Positions 1 to 9,985 of a stretch of 64,000 nt of DNA are shown in pieces. Position 1 is the first letter of the stretch; each line of letters begins with the position of its first letter. Origin of the DNA: Mastigias papua (lineage: Eukaryota; Cnidaria; Scyphozoa; Rhizostomeae; Mastigiidae); NCBI GenBank assembly GCA_964019165.1, contig OZ025283.1, forward strand, positions 9,754,501-9,818,500, given 5' to 3'. The position numbers and the translations under genes were made by a program. The notes beneath the pieces are model-generated. The model was not told where the DNA came from. It saw nothing but the letters and a program-made list of their open reading frames with translations, and searched no databases.

Positions 1-148
1 TAAGTTATACGTACCACATTGCAATACCCCTCATGCACACCACTAATGTCCAATAGCATTCGTGGCAAGCACTATCGCATAGGAGCGAGCGTAAAACAAA
101 TATTTCAAATCATCCGTTGCTTTAGAGCTTAGGGAGGTACTCATATAT
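1..148. other. Left window edge, no feature seen
   Basis: This is AT-rich sequence ending in a short TA run just before the inverted-repeat boundary at 149. I see no coding signal and no match to the other repeat families of the window. Confidence 0.5.
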
Positions 149-174
149 ATATTTAGGATAGGGGTGCTCAGGCT

Positions 175-1576
175 GGGGTACAAACCATCGGCCTAAAAAA
201 TAATTTCTAGCATAGAAATTGACCCAAAAGAATTTTCTTTCATTTTAAAATTTCATTTTAAAATTATTTACCCAGGGTACAAATTCAGTTTAAATACTGT
301 TTTACAATTGACCCTGCAAAAACTACTTACAAAAATTAAAAAGCTATATACTACAAAGTTTAAAATAAAAAGAGCGGAATATAACTAAATCAAAGATATA
401 TAAATATATATAAAGATATATAAAAGAATAAATCATGCTTGCGTGTAAACCATATTTTTCTCTATTTGTTTTCTCACACTCAAAACCCAACAAATAATTC
501 GGCATTTCATGAACCCAAGAAAGTAATTGTATAAGTTGCTCACCCAAAAAAATATCTTTCGCTCAAATTTTAAGGGGTTCCACCACTCGAAAACCGAAAT
601 TCACCATCCTTAAAGATTCAACAATAAAACTTGGCACATAAGGGTATTTAACTATGCTAATTTCAAATTTGTTAGCAAAATCAGTCTATTTTTAGCCGTT
701 TCCATGGTAACAGCTAAACAATGACAGAAAAGTGATATGCTTTAGTACATGCAAATTTTTTCCATGAAATGGCCTTCAGTTGATGTAGATAGATAAGAAG
801 CATCAGGAGTGATTGGGGAATGGGATATAGCTTCTAGCTTTCAAATAAATGTAAATTATATGACTATATGAAATTTTACTTCCAGAATTGTGTTTTTTCG
901 GTTCACACAGGGAGAATTAAAGGCCTCCTCTTCAAATCCAGCAACATTTATGACAAAATAGATGCCTATATCCCACACAGCATTATATAAGCTTCAAAAT
1001 GATATATTGGAAGTTATACTGTGGTGATGTTATCAGTGAAATTTGCATTCACTAAACATGCTTAGTAGATGGAAATGTTGAATAGAGAAAAACAAGCTCG
1101 GAAGTCCGTTTTCAAACGCGAGTAAGTGCCTTTTTTCAGCTTAATCTGGAAGACTTAAATATCAAAGAATAGAACCTCAATCAATTTGTAAATAGAATGA
1201 ACGGTCTAGTGTGCAATAACTTGAGAGATAATAACAGCTCAGTAAAGCAAAATCAAACAAAATCGAACTGCCTGTTGAGAAATATAAACCGAAATAAATT
1301 GAAGCGGACACTTGGGTATCTAAACTCTATCTAACTTGACCTCGGAAATCCGATTCATTGCAAATGAACAAAGTTTCCTGGTGAACAGGACAAATGGGAC
1401 TACCAAAATGCTGAACGTGATTTTGAAATCAGGAAAAAGTTTTGGAACTAAACGAATAGATTCCTTGAACATCCTTTTATAATCGTCCCCATTTTTGATC
1501 TGGACATCTGCAACATGTATTCCCGCAATGTCTTAAGTAAAGTATATTTTTGATTCGTACTCTTATATATATATAG
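175..1576. other. AT-rich non-coding interior of the inverted-repeat-bounded interval
   Basis: No supported gene lies here. The longest open frame (67 codons, minus strand, 344-547) is low-complexity Tyr/Ile-rich translation of a TATA-type run and is not convincing. A short (TA)n stretch at about 1564-1575 leads straight into the minisatellite. Confidence 0.45.
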
Positions 1577-2170
1577 GTGCCGCATCGTCATTCGTCATCT
1601 TTGTGCCGCGTCGTCTTTGTGTCGACGCGGCACAACGACGACGCGCCAATGACGACGCGGCACAAAGACGACGCGCCAATGACGACGCGCCAATGACGAC
1701 GCGGCACAAAGACGACGCGCCAATGACGACGCAGCAAAAAAGACTGACGCACTAATGACGACGCGCCACAAAGACGACGCGCCAATGACGACGCAGCAAA
1801 AAGACGACGCGCTAATGACGACGCGCCACAAAGACGACGCGCCAATGACGACGCGGCAAAAAGACGACGCGCCAATGACGATGCGCCACAAAGATGACGC
1901 GCCAATGACGACGTGGCAAAAAGATGACGCGCCAATGACGATGCGCCACAAAGATGACGCGCTAATGACGACGTGGCAAAAAGACGACGCGCTAATGGCT
2001 ATGCAGCAAAAAGATGATGTATAATGATAATGCAGCACAAAGATAACATGGCAAAAAGATGACCTGCAATGACAATATGGCACAAAGACGATGCGCCAAT
2101 GATGATGCGGCAAAAAGACGACGCGCTAATGACGACACGGCACAAAGACAACGCGCCAATGATGATGCAG
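1577..2170. repeat. GC- and CpG-rich 30-bp minisatellite with an inversion point
   Basis: About 20 tandem units alternate a 14-mer (GACGACGCGCCAAT) with a 16-mer (GACGACGCGGCACAAA), a 30-bp period. The period is a multiple of three, so several frames on both strands stay open and encode ten-residue repeats such as MTTRHKDDAP; these are by-products, not genes. Bases 1577-1620 run in the opposite orientation and meet the main array at a GTCGAC palindrome (1621-1626). CpG dinucleotides are common in the 5' half and increasingly replaced by TG/CA towards 2170, as expected from methylation-driven decay. Confidence 0.85.
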
Positions 2171-2177
2171 TACAAAA

Positions 2178-3240
2178 TTCATTTCATTTCATTTTTACAT
2201 CTTTTAGGAGGGTTGCCCTTCAGCATAGCTGGTTTTCAAGGGGCCCTCCTTTAAAAAGAAACAAAATATATGTATACAGCTAAAATGCAATAATAAAATA
2301 TGGCAAAAAACACAGAAAAAGTTTTGCAAAACTTATACTTAAACTTAAAAGAAAAATAAATGGCGCTATGCGAGCATGGCTTTTAGCTTCACTTTAAAAG
2401 TTGCAAAGGTATGAGCTGTTCTACGGTCATTAGGCAGTGAGTTCAAAATTGTAGCCCCCCTGTATGCAAAGCTGTTTTGCCCAAATTTCGTTTTCATTCT
2501 TGGGGGCCTTAGATTTAAATTGGAATTTCGAAGCATTATGTTCGTCACTGCAGATATTCTATTGAAAAACTGGACAAGTAGGCAGGCGCTTTGCCATTTA
2601 TTGCTTTATAAACCATGCCCGCAGACTCTTGACGAATCATTTCAGCTGTACTAGGCAATCTTAATTGTCTCAGGATCGGTTTAGCAAGTGCATCATACGG
2701 GCTATCGGTTATAATTCTTATGGCTCTATTTTGTAACTTTTCTAGAGTACAGCGGGTAGTGCCTCCACATGCTTCCCAAACAGAGCAGTAGAACCTTAAG
2801 TGAGGTTCCACAAGCCCCTGATATAGTATCTTTAACGTATGCTTAGGGAGGAATTTTTTGGAATGTCTAATCATTGCTATAGCCCGAGTCACTTTCGATG
2901 CAACTGCTTTTATATGGTTTTTTCATTTAAGCTTATCGATGTAAACCCCTAGATACTTGACAGAAGGCTTTTGCTCAATTTGTTCCCCCGATATCACAAA
3001 ATTTGCTCTTAAAGTTTCTGCAGTAATTTTATCATTTATAGTGTGTCTAGTGCCTATGAGCATTGATGTTGTTTTGGCTACATTTAAAGGTAACTTACTA
3101 CCGTGTAGCCATACCTTAAGATTTTCCAATTGAGCGTTCATGGTACTGGTTATGTCTTTGACATCCTTTGCAGAATGTGCAAGACTATTATTGTCCGCAT
3201 ACATTGTAACCTTAGAGCAATTCAAGCACATCATTTTTGA
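2178..3240 (-). mobile_element. Non-LTR retrotransposon (LINE) 3' fragment, reverse transcriptase C-terminus
   Basis: Read on the minus strand, three blocks give consecutive pieces of a jockey/CR1-type reverse transcriptase end: 3234-2923, 2892-2545 and 2548-2366. The first has a YADN version of the YADD catalytic box, an LNV-KT motif and YLGV-ID. The second has LEKLQNRAIRI. The third has the FAYRGA...LNSLP terminal motif. A TGA at 2923-2925 (where the family has Trp) breaks the first two blocks, and a one-base frameshift near 2548 separates the last. The 3' tail is a GAAAT-type simple repeat at about 2178-2200, a normal LINE terminus. It is 5'-truncated and inactive. The clade is not certain. 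Confidence 0.8.
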
Positions 3241-3374
3241 AATCTACGGTGTCCAATTGGCTAAAGTGAAGAATCTTCAAAAATTGAAAATTGTCGCACT
3301 TTAGTGGTATAGTAGCACCTTAAACCCAAAAAAGTAGCCTGAGCACCCCTATCCTAAATATCCCCCTGGGCTTT

Positions 3375-3560
3375 AGTGGGCCTTCAATTGAGAAATTTCA
3401 GACCGGTTTGAAACTCTCGCCGGCCTGAGGTAAGTTCGGTGTGTGGTCAAATGCCTCTGAGTGGTCACATGAATAAGGTGAAGTGAAGCTCACGCCGCCT
3501 TGAGTTTCAATTCGGCTTTTCAAACCGATCTGAAATTTCAAGTGGGCGTGAAATTGTCAT
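3375..3560. mobile_element. Foldback / MITE-like element
   Basis: Arms at 3393-3413 and 3518-3538 are inverted copies (AAATTTCAGACCGGTTTGAAA) with one mismatch in 21. A second, weaker inverted block (TGAAACTC-GCCG) lies inside them. There is no coding capacity. The length of about 185 bp and the terminal inverted repeats fit a miniature inverted-repeat element; family unknown. Confidence 0.55.
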
Positions 3561-3789
3561 ATGAACGCGATTTTGTCAATCCCCCCTCCCCGTTTAATGG
3601 GTTTTAGGAAATTTCCAGTCATTCCTACTGTTCCATCCCCCGTCTATTTGGGACTTAAGGGTAGCATACGAGGACGATATAAAATGAATAAACTACTCAT
3701 TCCCTTGCGCTCACACGACCCAGCAGCCTTTAGTTATGTTTTGTATCTTCCAACCTGTAGCGCAAATAACAAAACATAAGCTTACTAGC

Positions 3790-3920
3790 TTTGGTGTAGG
3801 GAGGGCTTTAAAGTTAGGGGGTGCAACCTGTCTGCCCGAATTACTGATATTTTGCCTGACACAGATTTCTGCCCAACTGGGAGGGCTGCAGCCCCTGTGC
3901 CTCCTACGCTTATGCTTACT
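3790..3920 (+). repeat. Copy of a dispersed repeat (CAACTGGGAGGGCTGCAGCCCC family)
   Basis: The block reading 'TGCCCGAATTACTG...CCCAACTGGGAGGGCTGCAG...CTCCTACGCTTATG' recurs at about 35800-35900 (same strand) and 49740-49985 (opposite strand). All three share a 'cccga-...-actgggga' core and a C-rich 3' end. The sequence from 3561 to 3790 shows nothing recognisable. Confidence 0.5.
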
Positions 3921-3924
3921 CTTC

Positions 3925-4644
3925 TGTTCTTCGAGTGCCGTGTCAAAAGACGTTGGCAGCAATGAGTTCTCTTTGTGATGCTTTTCTGAAAAGTTCTATC
4001 GTGCTGTCACAATTCGTCCACTTTACAAGTTGGTTTGTGAATAGCATTCTTCTTTTCCCTCGTGTTCTCTTTCCTACAATTTTACCAGTAAATACAAGGT
4101 ATTCTGGTTTATCTTTCCTCATTATGTGCCCAAAAAAAGAAATTTGTCTTTTCTAAATGTCTGACATGACGTTGCTGTTTTGAATTGTCTTATTCAGTAC
4201 TTCTTCATTGGTGATCTTTTCTGTCCATTTCACTTTTTCCATTCTCCTCAGGAACCACATTTCCGCCGCTTTGATCTTCCTGATATCTGTCTTGTTTAGT
4301 GTCCAGTTTTCACTTCCATACAGCAATATTGGTGTAATGTAGCAATTCAAGATTCGGTATCTCAACTTGAATGGCATCTTAAGGTTCGTCAATATAGCTG
4401 TCATTTCTGTGAATGCGTTCTTGGCAACTGCAATCCTGCACTTGATGTTTACTGTACTCGTGGCATTGGATTTCATGATGCTTCCAAGACATTTGAATTG
4501 ATTTACTTGTTTCAGCATTTCACCATTCAAGCTTACTTTTATCTTAGGGGGTTGCTCTCTCTTGCTGAAAACCATCACTTCAGTCTTTTTATGCTTACTA
4601 GTAAAATAAAATGGTATATTAGAGAGTAGTGCTCGATTGCTCAA
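3925..4644 (-). mobile_element. LINE fragment, reverse transcriptase C-terminal region
   Basis: A 163-codon open frame (4644-4153, minus strand) carries the conserved LINE tail features FKCLGS, IKCRIAVAKNAF, ILNCYITPILLYGSENWTL and AAEMWFLRRM. After a stop, the same family continues in degraded form to about 3925 (HIMRK, GKR, VDELCQ-like pieces). This thumb-and-tail segment follows the catalytic palm, which is missing, so the copy is 5'-truncated and dead. It differs in family from the copy at 2178-3240. Confidence 0.8.
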
Positions 4645-5140
4645 AAAAGTTAAGAAAGTTCAGTGCTGATTTTTGAGGCCTAAGAAACTTGATAAGTCAG
4701 ATACCTGTATACCTTTTGTTGTATCCTATGCATTAGAGTCTCATTGGAGTGTTATGTTTATGTAGTGCCTGCCTGTCTGTGTAATACTGTTGTGTCACGC
4801 CTATTATGACATTGAAATCATGAAAAAGCTAAGAAAGTTTCAGTACTAGGTGAGGAACATTTTCTTATAAAAAAACGTCTAACCCCACAAGAAAACACCA
4901 CAAATTTCATTTATAGATGATATTGGTCGAAAAGGAAAATGCTGTGTAAATTCATTTTAAACTTCATGTCACTTCAAATATTTGAAAGAAATGTCATAAA
5001 ATTATTAGTTTTTAAATAGCTTTTGAGCATGTTTCTGTCGTCGTTGTAGTCATTAAAGTAATTATTAAGCTGCCCTTCCCAAGTAATATCCCATTTTCAA
5101 CGATTATTTTCCTTTTGCATTCAACAATATTATTATTTTT
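4645..5140. other. Intergenic, no feature seen
   Basis: AT-rich DNA with no ORF above background and no match to the repeat families listed elsewhere. Confidence 0.4.
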
Positions 5141-5144
5141 ATTT

Positions 5145-5485
5145 TGAGCCTAAGAATATTCTTAAATTATTAAATTATTCTTAAGTTTCAGCGATTTTTA
5201 GCATTGATACTCGTATAGACTATATATTCTTCTTGCAAAAGGTGTGTTGCTGACAAACCCAGAAGAGCTGTTGAGTCTCATCATCGTACAATTACTCCAA
5301 GACCGGATAATTGTAATTCACACTTGTTATGTTATATAATGGAAACTCAAATCAGCAATAATTCTAAGTCTTGATGAAACTCGAGCCATGCACTATTCTT
5401 AAACTATTCCCAAATTTCAGCGAATTTGAGCCTCGATATTCTTATAGACTATATTATATTGTCATAAAAAAGTGTGTAGATAGCT
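5145..5485. repeat. AT-rich dispersed repeat, two degenerate copies
   Basis: Two copies (about 5145-5245 and 5385-5480) share the order 'ATTCTTAAATTATTCTTAA', 'TTTCAGCGATTTT', 'GAGCCT', 'ATAGACTATATTCTT' and 'AAAAAAGTGTG'. Further copies occur at about 6745-6900, 7005-7095, 23735-23790, 32985-33095 and, inverted, 38670-38895. The second copy directly abuts creatinase exon 2 of copy A. It is non-coding and could be a SINE or MITE; I cannot place the family. Confidence 0.6.
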
Positions 5486-6069
5486 CATATTTCGGCATGT
5501 TGTTTTCTTCTCTTTGAAGATGTAGACTACGGTCAGCCATGGTGACGCTCTTTTGGAGATGTGGTAACATACACGGACTGGTACCGTGATAGCTATTATA
5601 GTGCTATTGAGAGCCTTGTTGGTAAGAGATCGAAAGTTGGACTTGAATTTGATCATGTCAGCTTGGACACTTATGGTAAAATAAAGAAAGTGCTACCGAA
5701 AGCTGATCTGGTCGATGTCGGTGATGCAACAATGAAGATGAGAATGGTCAAGACAGCGGAGGAAATAGAAGTAACCAAAACTGGAGCTCGAATTGCTGAA
5801 ATTGGTGGATATGCTTGCCGCGCGGCTATAGCGGAGGGTGTTCCAGAATACGAAATTGCAATGGCGTCTACTCAAGCAATGACACGCGAAATTGCGGCTA
5901 CGTACCCACATGGGGATTTAATGGATAGTAAGGCTTTTTTGTTTCTCTATCTTGATTTGCCTTGGTGGCGTTGTACACTCGAGACTTCGATAGGGCATGT
6001 GTTTTCCGTATTCAGTATTTTCGTCATGTGTCTTCCTTTCTCAAAGGCGCCCTTTCGAATTAAATTATT

Positions 6070-6190
6070 CTTTCAATTTCATTTCATTTCATTTTTATTT
6101 ATTTCAACAGGGCAAAAATTTGCATTCAGTAATAAACTGATTTACAATGTGCCCTGCGTAAAACGAGAACACAGCTGGCCTAATTTATAT
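6070..6190 (-). mobile_element. Short LINE 3' tail in intron 2 of creatinase copy A
   Basis: The stretch TTTCATTTCATTTCATTTTT followed by 'ATTTATTTCAACAGGGCAAAAATTTGC' is, on the minus strand, the same GAAAT-repeat terminus seen at the end of the LINE at 2178. Only about 120 bp remain and no reverse transcriptase sequence is present. Confidence 0.5.
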
Positions 6191-6295
6191 TCGTATTACG
6201 AGCTATAAAAGCTTCGTATTTATATCTTTAAAAGAGCTCTCCACTTCTAGCAATATGATGTTGCTTGCATGACTTAGTATATTAACAAATTACTT

Positions 6296-6460
6296 GACAA
6301 AATAATGATCATCATCCGAACAATATAAAGATCATTGCTTTTTTCGCCGTTGGCTAGTAATGGGGTGGCGATCTTTGTCCCTCTTTTGATTTCCCTATTG
6401 ATAATAGTATGTATGAGCATTCGGTTGCTTATCTGAAACGAAGTTATCTAGCAAGGTACA
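6296..6460 (+). repeat. Dispersed repeat (GATCATCATCCGAACAATAT family), copy 1
   Basis: The order 'ATCATCATCCGAACAATATAAAGATCATTGCTTTTT', 'TCTTTTGATTTCCCTATTGATAATAG', 'GCTTATCTGAAA' recurs at about 13895-14060 and more weakly at 19315-19520, all in the same orientation and all beside creatinase exons. It is non-coding and its type is unknown. Confidence 0.5.
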
Positions 6461-6744
6461 TCCAGGTAAGGGTTTTTTGCAGACTTGACAGAGTGCATCG
6501 ATATATTTGCAGTTCATATATGTTTTTCCTCAATTCCCCGTTCTAGTAGTGAATTTCCGTTTTCTTTCTAAGTCTGGACGTGGCTTCAGTCTGGAATAAA
6601 TACAGATGGAGCACATAACCCAGCTACTAGTCGAAAACTGCAAAAGGGTGACATTCTGGTCATGAATTGTTTTCCCATGATGTCCGGGTAAGAGATTTGA
6701 GTTTGATCGCTTTCATACTTTTCTATAAGAATAATAATGTTTTG

Positions 6745-7095
6745 CTGAGCCTCAGTATTCTTAAATTTTTCGATTTTGAGCCTAAAATTATTCTTAAATT
6801 ATTCTTAAATTTTAGTGATTTGGAGCAATAATGCTCTATAAGCAATATTCTTCTACTAAAAACTATGTAACAGACACTGCGCGAAGAGTTTCTGTACTGC
6901 ACCATAGCACATTGAGTCTCAAGCTGGATAAGTGAACCTCACATTTGTTTTGTTCTGTGAACAGCAATCACATAACCAACAAATCTAAGCCTTGATGAAG
7001 CCTGATCCTTGCATTATTCTTAAATTACTCTTAAATTTCAAGGATTTTGAGCCTTATTGTATTTATGGGCTATATTCGTATAAAAGAAGTGTATA
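6745..7095. repeat. AT-rich dispersed repeat, two further copies in intron 3 of copy A
   Basis: Blocks at about 6745-6900 and 7005-7095 repeat the 'ATTCTTAAATTATTCTTAAATTT', 'GATTTTGAGCC' and 'GGGCTATATTC...AAAAGAAGTGTA' order of the family at 5145. A (TTA)n simple repeat follows at about 7297-7325. Confidence 0.55.
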
Positions 7096-7930
7096 ATCGC
7101 AATGAAGCTGAGCAGAACATGAAGTATTCGAACCGAACCCTCGGATCGAACTTCGGATGCTCGCGCACTGTCCACTCAGCAGCAAATGGGAACCTGGTGG
7201 CAACACTAGGGATTTAAAGGCGGCGAGGAAAGGAAAGGAAAGGTTTTTTGAAAGTATGTCGCTGAAGGGTATTTTGCATATAAAATAAACCATTTTATTA
7301 TCATTATTATTATTATTATATTATTTTTAACTGGTACACTGCTGACGGCTCAGGATAAGTGTCCTCTTGAACTAACTTTTACTTTTAGTGTTACTAGTGT
7401 AGCATAGTGAAAAACTGTTTGTACAGTCCTATACGTGCCTCACTTTGTCTGGGCCAATCAATTGTCGGATTTTTTCTTTCAGTTATTACGCTGCCCTGGA
7501 GAGAACCCTATTTTGTGATCACGCCTCAGAAAGGCATATGGAAATCTGGGAAATCAACTGCAAAGTACATAGACGTGGATTGGAGATCCTTAGACCAGGT
7601 AAAACTTGTGGAGAAATTGCAATGGAACTTAATGAGATTTATAAAGAACATAACCTACTGCAGTACAGGACAATTGGTTACGGCCATTCCCTTGGAGTAC
7701 TCTGTCACTACTATGGAAGAGAGGCTGGTCTCGAATTACGTGAGGATGTCGATACTGTGCTAGAGCCAAATATGGTGATATCAATGGAGCCAATGGTGAC
7801 TATTCCTGACGGGATGCCTGGAGCTGGTGGATATAGAGAACATGATATTTTAGTGATGAAAGAAGATGGTAGTGCGGAGAATATCACCAAATTCCCATTG
7901 GGGCCTGAACATAATATTATAAAGAATTAG

Positions 7931-8353
7931 GCTGAAGTCGAATTGAACGAAAAGTAGAATGTTGTTACCATAAATATTGATTCGTGTTATGGGATAACTT
8001 TAATCTGAAAACAGAATATTGTGTACTTAAAGAAACTCTTGAATTTTGCCCAACATTGAAAATTAGTCATGCCTAAAGCAGATATGTTTGTTTTTCATCT
8101 CTTGCGGAAGCTTTTGTACACTTGTTGAAGAAAGCAGCTTCCCAGATAACGTAAAAGGTGCGATTTCTTTGTTTGTTTTCCATGCTTGTTCGGACTGAGG
8201 TATACACTACTTTTTTTAGATCAGTGGAGGTATGTTGCAGCCCATTTGTAGCAATATTCAGTCGTTATAAACATTAAATTCAGTCCCACAATTTGTTCAA
8301 TCAATAACATAATTTTTGCCGAAAATACGCGAAAAGTCTGTTGGTACTACAGA
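7931..8353. other. 3' flank of creatinase copy A
   Basis: This non-coding flank aligns with the 3' flank of copy B (27302 to about 27510), including 'GAACGAAAAGTAG', 'CATTGAAAATTA' and 'TTTGTTTTTCATCTCTT'. It marks the right part of the duplicated unit. No canonical AATAAA was seen close to the stop. Confidence 0.6.
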
Positions 8354-8453
8354 ACTTCACTATAGCACGAAAAAGCGGGAACATTCTTTTAGCATACTAA
8401 TGAAAGAATGTATGCTAAAGGAATGTTCCCGCTTTTTCGTGCTATAGTGAAGT
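8354..8453. repeat. Near-perfect 44-bp inverted repeat, 100-nt hairpin
   Basis: Arms 8354-8397 and 8410-8453 are complementary over 44 bp with a single T/C difference (a G-U wobble if transcribed) around a 12-base loop. The arms contain the block ATAGCACGAAAAAGCGGGAA. There is no ORF inside. It could be a very young foldback element or a small-RNA precursor: cnidarian miRNAs and hairpin siRNAs use such long, nearly perfect stems. It lies about 420 bp past the stop codon of creatinase copy A. Confidence 0.85.
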
Positions 8454-9215
8454 AACGTAATTTTGTTCAATTTACTCCCAATTCATTCAGTTGAATCTCA
8501 GCACTTGTTCAATTTCATCTTAATGCCTTTAAATCAATATTTATTTAACCTTAATTTGCTGTAAAGTGTAAATATATTCAATAATGAAGTAGCTTTCATT
8601 CAATCCTGATAAGTCCGACCCTGTGGGAATCTCCAGCCCTACAACAGCAATACCATCATCATTAGCAAGTTTTCTGCAATATTGCATGCGACCGTCATGG
8701 CTGAGAACACATCCGCCGATGAGAACTATCGTAATAGGATGCGTAAAGCTACTGAGCGTCTGCGACAAGCATCAGACATGCTGACTGTGTGGGTACAACT
8801 TCAGTCCCAGGTCCAAATGCAGCACCAGTAGGGGCTTTCACAAGCATTCCTATATCAATACAATCAACCAGGGACGCCTGCGCATGCCTGGGGCAGGGGG
8901 CAGGTTATCACTGATGGTACATCGTGGAAGTTTTCTACAAAAATTAATGGTACCTGCTCCTAAAGATTCTTCAACAGGAAAACTTTTGACCAAATATGTG
9001 GAAATAGTTCTATTTTAAAGGGTACTGCTTACCCCTCCTGCTAATCCTGGATAATGGCAGGGAAGTAGCTGTCCCTGCAGCCTCTAGGGTAGTTGCCCAT
9101 GCAATCAATCTCGAGGGCAATAACTTCATCATCGGTAGCAGATACGGTACGACTAGCCAGATCTATCTATGATTGAACTTCGGATCACTCATCGAGTGAT
9201 CCACTGTTTAATTGT
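8454..9215. other. Intergenic, no feature seen
   Basis: No supported coding sequence. A 75-codon minus-strand ORF at 8541-8768 has no recognisable motifs. Confidence 0.4.
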
Positions 9216-9219
9216 TGTC

Positions 9220-9985
9220 GCTGTTATATGGCAGGAGACCCCAACAGGATTGGATCAAAATAACATGTTCAAGTATCTTGATGAAAGCAGTTTACTCCCA
9301 TTTGAACAGAAAGGATGCAAAAGAAAATTTAGAAGTACAAAGGATCAGCTATTGATAGATCAAATCTTGTTAAGTGTTTGGCATAGCTGAAACTATTGGA
9401 TCATTCGTAAATAGCAGTATGAATAACTGGAGAACGGAGCTTGTATCGTCTGGAGAGTACCATGGGACTGTCAATGTTAGAAGAAGTATTTTTCAAGGTA
9501 GTATTCTGTCGCCTTTACTGTTTGTTCTTTGCATGATCCAATTGACCTTGATATTACGCATTAATTACGAATTTAAGGATAGCAAAGGTAAAATAAATCA
9601 TTTATTGTGGATGATATGAAGCTAGTTGGTAGGACACAAGATCATATCGACATGTTAATAAGGGAAACTAGTAGACTGCAACGGAATTGAGCTACCAAAT
9701 GGAGAAGTTATCAGGCAAGATGAAGAGACAGGATATAACTACCTAGGGATGCTCGAGCTAGATGGTATTATGGAGAGAGATATGAAAGAGCAATTTAGCA
9801 AAGAATTAAGTATTTCAGAAGATGTAAATTAACACTTAAGTCAGGGCTAAATGACAAGAATACACTTCTCGTTGCAAACACGTGAGGCATTTCACTTCTT
9901 AGATACAGTGGAGGAATCACTAGATGAACTAAGGATGAATTGAGACACATGGGTACAAAGACCTGGGCATAACGTTAACGTCAAA
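9220..9985 (+). mobile_element. LINE fragment, central reverse transcriptase domain
   Basis: Pieces in more than one frame give a non-LTR reverse transcriptase in order: YLDESSLLPFEQKGC with TKDQLLID (about 9275-9360), then MNNWRTEL, RRSIFQGSILSPLLFVLCMI and KGKINHLL (9420-9610). The catalytic box appears to continue as DDMKL near 9610, then LPNGEVIRQ and YLGMLE-like residues around 9690-9760. Deletions and frameshifts remove the palm Asp segment between KDQLLID and the NNW block. The fragment is inactive and belongs to a different LINE family from those at 2178 and 3925. Confidence 0.75.

Larger units (their letters stand above)
149..3361. mobile_element. Interval bounded by perfect 26-bp terminal inverted repeats, possible DNA transposon
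   Basis: Bases 149-174 (core AGGATAGGGGTGCTCAGGCT) recur as an exact reverse complement at 3336-3361. The 26/26 match over 3.2 kb is far beyond chance. The interval contains AT-rich non-coding DNA, a GC-rich minisatellite (1577-2170) and a LINE tail (2178-3240), but no transposase ORF. It is either a non-autonomous DNA transposon that captured other repeats, or two copies of a short repeat in opposite orientation. Target-site duplication is unclear because the flanks are ATAT-rich, so the superfamily cannot be assigned. Confidence 0.5.
5520..7930 (+). pseudogene. Creatinase copy A: exons 2-4 only, premature stop, probable pseudogene
   Basis: Three exons, 5520-5927, 6573-6687 and 7483-7930 (stop TAG 7928-7930), have exactly the same lengths (408, 115, 448) and phases as exons 2-4 of copy B downstream. 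All splice sites are canonical. The translation is highly similar to bacterial creatine amidinohydrolase and keeps the active-site His (GAHNP), Glu (ALERT), Arg (GREAG) and Glu (SMEPM). Two defects are seen. TGA at 5543-5545 replaces the CGA Arg codon of copy B directly after GQPW, a CpG-type transition. No homologue of exon 1 exists between 1 and 5519. Introns are short (645 and 795 bp), and intron starts and 3' flank still resemble copy B, so the duplication is fairly recent. Without the missing N-terminal domain and with the stop it should not make active enzyme; exon 1 outside the window cannot be excluded. Confidence 0.8.

Noticed and set aside
1588..2113. Long repetitive ORFs on both strands (for example MTTRHKDDAP repeats)
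   Set aside because: They arise from a 30-bp minisatellite whose period is a multiple of three. They have no start context or splice logic and are equally open on opposite strands.
5543..5545. TGA in creatinase copy A read as selenocysteine
   Set aside because: Copy B and bacterial creatinases have Arg here, it is not a catalytic Cys position, and the change is a simple CpG transition. A nonsense mutation is simpler.
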